A DNA stretch of 64,000 nucleotides from a virus. The notes beneath the pieces were generated by a model. That model was not told where the DNA came from. It saw only the letters and a program-made list of their open reading frames with translations, and searched no databases. The position numbers were made by a program, and so were the translations under genes. The stretch lies in IMG/VR virus record IMGVR_UViG_3300023172_000016, positions 26,914 to 90,913 of that record; one strand, given 5' to 3'. Each line of letters starts with the position of its first letter. Position 1 is the first letter of the stretch. Positions 57,981 to 64,000 of the stretch are shown in pieces.

Positions 57981-58226
57981 TTACATAGAAGGCTTTACAA
58001 CCTCACCTTTTTTACCGGTATAGTTGTAATCATTGATAAGCTTATCGTAGCACTTCTTCATCTGATCATCAGTCAAACAATCAACGATGTCATTTAAAAC
58101 TCTTTGATCGTTTCCTGAAGCAGCTACCAAAAGGTCCTTCATATGTTGTTTCAAATCGTCCTCACCATACATTGGTTGGCCGTATTTCATTTCATTAATC
58201 TTGGTTAAATCTGAGAACTTTTTCAT
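57981..58226 (-). CDS. Small candidate head-packaged protein (81 aa)
   Basis: It begins MKKFSDLTKINEMKYG, a looser version of the shared motif with an I-N-E site at residues 10-12. The remainder is helical (HMKDLLVAASGNDQRVLNDI). It has a promoter-like AT box upstream and a strong terminator, so it is probably expressed alone. No family is recognised. Confidence 0.6.
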   Translation of the reverse strand: MKKFSDLTKINEMKYGQPMYGEDDLKQHMKDLLVAASGNDQRVLNDIVDCLTDDQMKKCYDKLINDYNYTGKKGEVVKPSM

Positions 58227-58255
58227 GTCTTAGTATTTTTTGTATTCTATATATC

Positions 58256-58816
58256 TTATCTTTCCTTGCCAATTTCAAGATTGAGTCCCAAATAGTTACA
58301 TTTGAATCCAACGTTGAAAGTGTAAACCGATGGGGTGTTCTGGGTGTAATTTAAATTTAGCTCAGAGAATGAAGTTAGTGTTACTTCCTTAAACATTACA
58401 GTGGAAATAATGTTACCCTCATTATCCAGAGTTCTAAGAGGTAAATTCTGAATATAGGTTCCAGGATTCTTAAAATCCAAATAGCTTAATACTGTCTCAA
58501 GCATTATAAAATAGTTTATAAACCCTTCCGCTATTCTAAACGATATCTGAAACTCTCTATTGAAAAGATCTTGAACCGGAGTAGCACTTTGGTAATTGAT
58601 CCTTTTACCCAAGGTTCTTACCTGCTCAGACTGATCCATACTCATTGAAGGAAAAGTAACACTCTGTATAGTACTGTTCATGTATGAGGTCAGCGTATCA
58701 TATGGAGTAGGCTGTTTCTTTAGATAGTCGATATATTTTTGATGCACGACATCTGGAAAGAATCCCTTGGGAAAAACAAAATAAAAGCTGTTAGCCCTTG
58801 CGTTTAATATGCTCAT
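58256..58816 (-). CDS. Tail tube-like structural protein (gp19-type)
   Basis: A 186-aa protein with features of T4 gp19-like tail tube proteins: IQSVTFPSMSMDQSEQV, EFQISFRIAEGFINYFIM, and LTSFSELNLNYTQNTPSVYT near the end. The beta-sandwich pattern fits. It may be the main tube protein or a tube-like baseplate/cap paralogue. The start overlaps the upstream 51-aa gene stop (ATGA). Confidence 0.65.
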   Translation of the reverse strand: MSILNARANSFYFVFPKGFFPDVVHQKYIDYLKKQPTPYDTLTSYMNSTIQSVTFPSMSMDQSEQVRTLGKRINYQSATPVQDLFNREFQISFRIAEGFINYFIMLETVLSYLDFKNPGTYIQNLPLRTLDNEGNIISTVMFKEVTLTSFSELNLNYTQNTPSVYTFNVGFKCNYLGLNLEIGKER

Positions 58817-58968
58817 CTACAGTATTTTTTAAAGGGGACCGAGTATCTTCTTTCCTTAGACTTTCCTATTGCTTTACTTAGGTCATAGTCTCTAAAGTGA
58901 TATAGGCCTTCGCTAAGTTGAGTTACTGTCCCTTCCATAGTATATACCCGACCTTCTCCTGTGTCCAT
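58813..58968 (-). CDS. Small hypothetical protein (51 aa)
   Basis: The ATG at 58968 (or GTG at 58980) opens 51 codons: MDTGEGRVYTMEGTVTQLSE at the start and a basic C-terminus. Its stop overlaps the start codon of the tube-like gene (ATGA) and its start is 14 bases after the big structural gene's stop. The tight coupling on both sides supports a real gene. It may be a small tail or baseplate component. Confidence 0.6.
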   Translation of the reverse strand: MDTGEGRVYTMEGTVTQLSEGLYHFRDYDLSKAIGKSKERRYSVPFKKYCR

Positions 58969-58982
58969 GATATCCTCCACAT

Positions 58983-61457
58983 CTAGATTACAGGAGGGAA
59001 TTGTGGTCCTCGGTTTGGATTTCCGCTGTCCCCTCCGGTTTGATTCGAAGAGGATCCTTTATTAGCTGCGGATCCACCATTAGTTCTTCCCGCAGATGTG
59101 TCTCCATAGCTTAAAATCAAAGCTAAGTCATCCCTGCCAAATATTCCAGCTACCGCATTTGTAAATTCTTCTTTTGTAATACCACTGTAAAGCTTATATC
59201 CCACCGAGGATGGATCAAGGAAATACGAAAGAATTTCTGGAGTAGACCAACCAAGTTCTACCTTTCCTTGCACATCCGAAGCAATAGCTTGTCTACGTTG
59301 AACAGGATTCAAATTGCCATAATCTTGGCTAGATACGCTATTCGTAGAAGTGGTAGCTGGCGTATTAGCCTGTCCACTTCCTGAAGCTGATCCATAAACT
59401 TGCCAAGAACTCTTTGATGTTGTTTTAGTTGTTTGTGTTTGTGTTGGGAATAAATCTAGTATAGTTGGAGTTTCCGTAGTAGCTGTGGATGTAAGGACAC
59501 CAGTATCCCCGGTACTAGGAATAGAGTCACCTTCAGCAACCCAATTACCCCAATATAAAACCGAAGAAGATTTAGCAGATATCCTCGAGGTTCCAACTTT
59601 TAAGGCAGACTCCTGTTCGGATATTATTGCCTCTTGTGCTCTTATCTCAGTTATAGAATCATTCAAAGAGAAAGATCTAGCTGCAAGCTTTCTAGCCGCT
59701 CCTCTTATCCTAGAAAATCCAGTCTTTTCTGTGTTTGAGTTAGCCTCAATTGGACGATTGGAAATATAGAATTTCTTATTGTTAAATTGAAGTATTTTTG
59801 TTGCAAGTGTCTCATCAACTTTAAATGCAATTTCTCCTTTTGCAGGCTTAGCAATATTGTTATCCACTATCGAAGGTGCACTGACCTTTTTGTTTTGATT
59901 GTCTACAAAAACCATAGAATATTCTCCAGATGAAGATAGGTCTATATTCCTAGTTGTTCCGTCAGTAGCTTTTTGGAAAAATGTAAACTTGAAATAATTA
60001 TCAAAAGGACTTATCTCTATATAGGCCTTACCCATTCCATAAGAAAGAGAAGCTGTAGCAGTTGTTTGGTTTCCAGTATCCTCTCTCAGGGTGGTTCCAC
60101 TAACTACAAGATTAGTGAGGGATGTATTTACTAGGGTTCTTTCAATAAAGACATTTGAAAATTTAGTTATTTCCTTCGGACTAATTTGATTAGAAGGTAT
60201 TGTTAGGTTAGTTGATCCAGCTACCTTATTGTATATTTTCTGTTGCTGAGGAAGTACCTGGAGTTGCAATGGCTGAATTTGAGCTCCATACCTACTCACA
60301 TCGCTTGAAGTGTACGTAGCAATTCTTATCAGTCTAGATTGATCTTTGTTATTTACTAAGGTCATAGTGTACCTTAAAGTAAATGAGGAAGCTACAGAGG
60401 GATATCTAACTATAGGTCTTAGCAAATTAGGTACATCATAAGCAGTAGTTTGGATATTACTAAAGTTAGATGTATTTAGCAAAGCTCCACCAACCTGTTC
60501 AAGGGTTTCTATTGTGTGCTGGAGGTAATAGCTATTTCCTATCGAATTTTGGAAGAGGATAAAATCTTCAGGGAATCCACCATCGTCAGTTGCGAAATAC
60601 TCAAAGTAGTCTCCTTGATCGGAAGGAGCTATATAAGCACCAATGTTTTTAAAAGGATCCGTTGATTCAAGCGAAAGAGCTGCCAACAGATCAGAACCAT
60701 AAGTATCATATCCATTAGTGGTTGTAGTACTTAAAATCTGGTATGCTTTAATTCTTATCGGAGATGCAGTTTGATAACCCCTTCCACTTTTGGAGGTCAA
60801 AGCTGCAAGGGTATTACTTTTATTTGAACCAGATGCTGCACCATACTTATTGTTCATATCAACAAGACTTGGAATTTTCACTTCATAGTACTTGTCGTAT
60901 ATGTTAGATCCTATGGTTACCGGATTAGGATTGAGTGTATAAGTTTGTGATGATCCTTTTGATAACTTAATTTGGGAAAATGTAACATAAGAACCATTAA
61001 CATCCAAATACTGTACTTGGAGTATTAGTCCATCAATATTGTCCAGGTTATATCCAGCAAGAATGTGATATCTAATTGAATCATAAATTACACTGATGTT
61101 GGATGGGAATGCTATCCCCAATTCCGATGTTGGGGTAAGATCAGAATTAAAGTCATTATAAGGAACTATCAAACCAGGATCCAGTGTAACGAACGTATTC
61201 TGGTTTGTTTGTACAACGCTGTTGTTTCTTGTATTCTGAGTTGTAGATTGATCCTGATCCAAATTCATTATTTGGATGTCATCAGAAGGTTGTCCGTTAT
61301 CATCTTCAAGAACACCATTTACCAATTTGTTAAACCCAACAGCAGGAGATCCAGTATTCACAAAGTATGACTCCGGATTAGGTTGGTCAGCATATAGGTA
61401 CTCCATTACCAAATATGGAGCTAACTGTACAAATTTTGATGTCGTTGAAAATGCCAT
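58983..61457 (-). CDS. Large virion structural protein (824 aa)
   Basis: A Ser/Thr/Asn/Gln-rich, beta-rich protein with no transmembrane segment, typical of tail sheath-associated, baseplate or fibre proteins. It begins MAFSTTSKFVQLAPYLVMEY. Residues 590-640 carry a helical basic stretch (RIRGAARKLAARSFSLNDS). Residues 680-730 and 785-824 are low complexity. It sits among tail genes. I do not recognise the family. Confidence 0.65.
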   Translation of the reverse strand: MAFSTTSKFVQLAPYLVMEYLYADQPNPESYFVNTGSPAVGFNKLVNGVLEDDNGQPSDDIQIMNLDQDQSTTQNTRNNSVVQTNQNTFVTLDPGLIVPYNDFNSDLTPTSELGIAFPSNISVIYDSIRYHILAGYNLDNIDGLILQVQYLDVNGSYVTFSQIKLSKGSSQTYTLNPNPVTIGSNIYDKYYEVKIPSLVDMNNKYGAASGSNKSNTLAALTSKSGRGYQTASPIRIKAYQILSTTTTNGYDTYGSDLLAALSLESTDPFKNIGAYIAPSDQGDYFEYFATDDGGFPEDFILFQNSIGNSYYLQHTIETLEQVGGALLNTSNFSNIQTTAYDVPNLLRPIVRYPSVASSFTLRYTMTLVNNKDQSRLIRIATYTSSDVSRYGAQIQPLQLQVLPQQQKIYNKVAGSTNLTIPSNQISPKEITKFSNVFIERTLVNTSLTNLVVSGTTLREDTGNQTTATASLSYGMGKAYIEISPFDNYFKFTFFQKATDGTTRNIDLSSSGEYSMVFVDNQNKKVSAPSIVDNNIAKPAKGEIAFKVDETLATKILQFNNKKFYISNRPIEANSNTEKTGFSRIRGAARKLAARSFSLNDSITEIRAQEAIISEQESALKVGTSRISAKSSSVLYWGNWVAEGDSIPSTGDTGVLTSTATTETPTILDLFPTQTQTTKTTSKSSWQVYGSASGSGQANTPATTSTNSVSSQDYGNLNPVQRRQAIASDVQGKVELGWSTPEILSYFLDPSSVGYKLYSGITKEEFTNAVAGIFGRDDLALILSYGDTSAGRTNGGSAANKGSSSNQTGGDSGNPNRGPQFPPVI

Positions 61458-61469
61458 TTTTATATTTCT

Positions 61470-62285
61470 TTATTTACCAAATTGCAAGAATTTTGGGGAA
61501 TAGTAAAGGCCAACTCCAATGATTGGGCCAGCTTGATATCCGTCAGTAGCCAAAGACATACCATAACCTACACCTACCCCTATTCCAAAGGGTTTCCTTG
61601 CACCCCTCAAAGCCTTACGTGTACCTGGATCGTCAACCATATCTAAAGCCTGTATATCATTAAATGAAATACCTGGAAAGGATGTGGAAGCTCTCACAAA
61701 AAGTCTACCAGTTTTGGGATCTCTGTATAATCCGGCTACTAAGTCTATCTTCTGTTCAACTGTCATATTCACCGACCCAGGATTTATTAGGGTTATTCCT
61801 TGTCCGTCAAGTACAGTATCAATCATTGTATAAGGGAGCCTTCCTCTTACCCACAATCGGTTAGTTCCGGGCAACGTTGGATTATACGTGAAACCTAAAT
61901 AACTAGTGTCAATACCTATTTCATTTTCAACGGGGATAATGATTGTTGTATCCCTATAAACAACCTGAGTCTCAATTACAATCCCCGGCTTTTTATTCTT
62001 AGCTAATTCTAGTTGCTTAATAAGAAATTCCTGTTCCTCAGAAAGCTCATTATACTTAAGCTGGAAAGCAGATTTTTCAGCAAGAGCGTTTCCAAGTTTG
62101 GACTTTACAGTTCTTACGCTGTCTTGCTGAACCAAAAGATTGTTCATACTTCTCTCAGCTTCTCTTTTGGCATCCTTAGATATACCACATTGTCTTAAAA
62201 GCAAAAAAGCCAGTGCTGCGATCACAGCAACTGGTGTAATTTTGTTGTTCAGCAGGGAGGTTATCTTCGATAGGGTAGCTATCAT
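61470..62285 (-). CDS. DUF6808-like membrane/coiled-coil protein
   Basis: A 271-aa protein. One membrane span (residues 18-33, VAVIAALAFLLLRQC) is followed by a long coiled coil (40-95), then a beta-rich outer domain with VETQVVYRDTTIIIP-type strands and a Gly-rich end (GIGVGVGYGM). The layout matches DUF6808-type proteins of Bacteroidota phages. They may act like an inner-membrane spanin, but this is unproven. It overlaps the next gene by 4 bases. Confidence 0.65.
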   Translation of the reverse strand: MIATLSKITSLLNNKITPVAVIAALAFLLLRQCGISKDAKREAERSMNNLLVQQDSVRTVKSKLGNALAEKSAFQLKYNELSEEQEFLIKQLELAKNKKPGIVIETQVVYRDTTIIIPVENEIGIDTSYLGFTYNPTLPGTNRLWVRGRLPYTMIDTVLDGQGITLINPGSVNMTVEQKIDLVAGLYRDPKTGRLFVRASTSFPGISFNDIQALDMVDDPGTRKALRGARKPFGIGVGVGYGMSLATDGYQAGPIIGVGLYYSPKFLQFGK

Positions 62286-62518
62286 TTCATATAAATTAAT
62301 TTAAATGGATCGAGCTTACCCTCTCCATATTTTTCTTTTAGCTTTTGAACGAAGGCATGTTCTTCATCCCTAAGTCTTTCAAGCTCCTTCACTAAAGACC
62401 CAGCTTTTATATTTAGAGATTCCATTTCCTCCTGCACAGTTTCTATTTCGGCTCTTACAACAGAAAACCTATCTTTCAAAAAATTAGCTTGATCTTTTTC
62501 TTTTTTCGTTAAATCCAT
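62282..62518 (-). CDS. Coiled-coil protein (78 aa)
   Basis: An almost entirely coiled-coil protein (RFSVVRAEIETVQEEMESLN) that overlaps the membrane/coiled-coil gene by 4 bases (ATGA). The coupling suggests the two form a complex. No family is recognised. Confidence 0.6.
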   Translation of the reverse strand: MDLTKKEKDQANFLKDRFSVVRAEIETVQEEMESLNIKAGSLVKELERLRDEEHAFVQKLKEKYGEGKLDPFKLIYMK

Positions 62519-62564
62519 GGTAACTATATTTATCTAAGTTGCAAAATGCTATCTAAATTAAATG

Positions 62565-64000
62565 CTATGGAGATAAACCTCCTCCCCCAAGTCCATCATC
62601 TAAGCCAGATGCAGCCTGATCAACTGAAATGGTATATGTAATCCATCCACACTTATAGTTATCGTCAGAGAACGCCTGGTAGTGCAACTTTGCGCTTACT
62701 ACTGATGGGAAAAACGTTATTCTAATATGTTGGCAACCAGATGTTCCAGCCCCATTATCATTGATATAAACTTTCTGTGGTGATCCAAGGAAACTTGATT
62801 GTTGAACAACCCTAATTCCGCCAAAAGAATAATTTGAGCTATTTAGGAAAAAGTCAAAAGTTCTTGACTCTACACCAGAGCTAAAAAGTCCAGAAGCCCA
62901 CGAATAATTACTTCCAAAGGACAACAAAACTCTATTAGCTTTACCGTTGGCTGAAGGACTTCCGGATGGTGGAGGAGTAATAACACAAACATCATTTGTC
63001 GGATTACCACAAAGTATGTAGCTATCAGACCCATCAGATAAGAAATTCTGAGATGTTGTAGTAATGCCCTTAACAATCTTTAATCCAGTAGCACCAACAG
63101 AGCCAAAAGTAAATTTATTCTGTCTGGAGGAAGTTACAAAACTTTGACCTGTTGTGTTTAGCACCTGTAGCAAATTATTGCTTGTTTCAGACGTAGCTTG
63201 AACACTTACACCATCACCAGATCCAGAAAGGCTTGCTAAAGGAACATAAGGGTTAACTGGTGCAGCAATATATCCAGTACCACCCGGTACAGATAGAACA
63301 ACACTAAAATTGGATGAACTTAAATTTACCTGACTAGAAGTAAAACTAAGCGTGGACGGAGTTGAAAATCCAAATGCTCCACTTGTTCCAGTAGCAGCTG
63401 TAAAATTAGCAGTACTTTGGGAGGATCCAACAATATTTTGACCAGATGTTTGTAAAGTCATAGTTCCACCTGTAGCAGAATATGTTGACGAAAGACCGCT
63501 TTGTAGTCTTATCTCATTTGGAAAATACCATCCATGATTATAAGAAGAACCTGTTTGAGTCCATTTAAAAGATGCAATTCCACCAGGAGTTTGTGTCAAA
63601 AACGTTTTAGCAAATCCAACAATAGGTAAATCTGCTGTTTGCGAAGTATCAGTTGAAACCATAACTTTAGAAAAGTTTGGATTCATGGATGATGTTGCAC
63701 CAACCGCATCAGAAAGCACAAGATCCTTAGTATTCTGACTTCCGTTTATATAGATTGCATTATTTGAGGTAGAATTACCAGGACCAGAAATACCAGTTAT
63801 GGTAGAAAAAACACCGGATGAAAGAAGAGTCTGTCCACTATTGACCCAAGATCCCGAGGTATAAACGTAAACCTGCTGACCTCCAGTAACCCCTATGTTA
63901 ATCCAAATATCACCATTTTGAGATTCAGAATCACTTGGTTCGGTAGAGGAGAAAAACCAATCAGCAGCTCTTTCGCCAGTTGCACCTGCTTCACCATCTC
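62565..64000 (-). CDS. Tail fibre protein, N-terminus outside window
   Basis: The frame is open to the window edge, so the GTG at 63719 is internal, not the start. The edge part has a collagen-like Gly-x-y run (DGEAGATGERAADW) followed by WFFSSTEPSDSESQNGDIW and VYVYTSGSWVNSGQ, a common arrangement in phage fibres. The remaining 380 residues are Ser/Gly/Thr-rich repeats of beta strands, ending in a domain with a Gly-rich C-terminus. It probably contacts the host receptor. Confidence 0.8.
   Translation of the reverse strand, partial: DGEAGATGERAADWFFSSTEPSDSESQNGDIWINIGVTGGQQVYVYTSGSWVNSGQTLLSSGVFSTITGISGPGNSTSNNAIYINGSQNTKDLVLSDAVGATSSMNPNFSKVMVSTDTSQTADLPIVGFAKTFLTQTPGGIASFKWTQTGSSYNHGWYFPNEIRLQSGLSSTYSATGGTMTLQTSGQNIVGSSQSTANFTAATGTSGAFGFSTPSTLSFTSSQVNLSSSNFSVVLSVPGGTGYIAAPVNPYVPLASLSGSGDGVSVQATSETSNNLLQVLNTTGQSFVTSSRQNKFTFGSVGATGLKIVKGITTTSQNFLSDGSDSYILCGNPTNDVCVITPPPSGSPSANGKANRVLLSFGSNYSWASGLFSSGVESRTFDFFLNSSNYSFGGIRVVQQSSFLGSPQKVYINDNGAGTSGCQHIRITFFPSVVSAKLHYQAFSDDNYKCGWITYTISVDQAASGLDDGLGGGGLSP

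Noticed and set aside
62565-63719. Tail fibre as a complete 384-aa protein starting at 63719
   Set aside because: The first codon there is GTG and the frame stays open with fibre-like sequence to the window edge, so the gene is truncated by the window.

Overview
This window is a 64 kb piece of the genome of a large T4-related tailed phage (myovirus) with AT-rich DNA. The T4 lineage shows in homologues of the sliding clamp, DNA polymerase gp43 (split into two distant genes), topoisomerase II subunits gp39 and gp52, single-strand binding protein gp32, primase gp61, UvsW, a UvsY-like mediator, Dda helicase, NrdA/NrdB and a gp19-like tail tube protein. A host in the Bacteroidota is suggested by a histone-H1-like (Hc1) protein, a DUF4494-like protein, a DUF6808-like membrane/coiled-coil protein and the tmRNA. 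Host assignment is inference. Nearly all genes lie on the minus strand; only 14909-15238 and 40302-41338 are on plus.

Layout. 1-7300: a cluster of about 16 tRNA or tRNA-like genes plus a tmRNA, interrupted by glycan genes (GH16 hydrolase, DUF3431, GT25, methyltransferase). 7340-19750: glycosyltransferase, a structured non-coding RNA, a Ro60/TROVE-like vWA protein, Dda, ClpP, thioredoxin, a RimK-type ligase fused to a retropepsin-like domain, UDP-galactopyranose mutase and another glycosyltransferase. 19750-30110: polymerase C-half, clamp, gp52, YkuD-like enzyme, DnaJ, UV endonuclease, gp39. 30200-42340: virion-type small proteins, GT2-TPR protein, adenylate kinase-like protein, NrdA/NrdB, dUTPase-like protein, polymerase N-half, amidase, HhH glycosylase, Hsp20. 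42400-53660: small virion-type proteins, Hc1-like protein, RNA ligase-adenylyltransferase fusion, UvsW, UvsY-like protein, gp61, gp32. 53690-57870: a tightly overlapping cassette with glycosyltransferase-like, GDPD-like, RuBisCO-like, cupin and nucleotidyltransferase genes, then a RuvC-like resolvase. 57980-64000: tail proteins, ending in a collagen-like tail fibre that runs off the window.

How the genes fit together. Replication, recombination and nucleotide supply are phage-encoded. Translation is supported by tRNAs (including an initiator) and a tmRNA, matched by a phage ClpP. Many unrelated proteins share an N-terminal F-x-x-F-[IL]-x-E motif resembling the T4 capsid-targeting sequence and prohead-protease site. 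This suggests a set of enzymes packaged in the head and injected with the DNA. The strongest leads for undescribed biology are that candidate cargo set, the Ro60-like protein with an adjacent Y-RNA-like transcript, the RuBisCO-like cassette, the split polymerase, the long-tag tmRNA, and a chimeric tRNA flanking an inserted glycosyltransferase gene.
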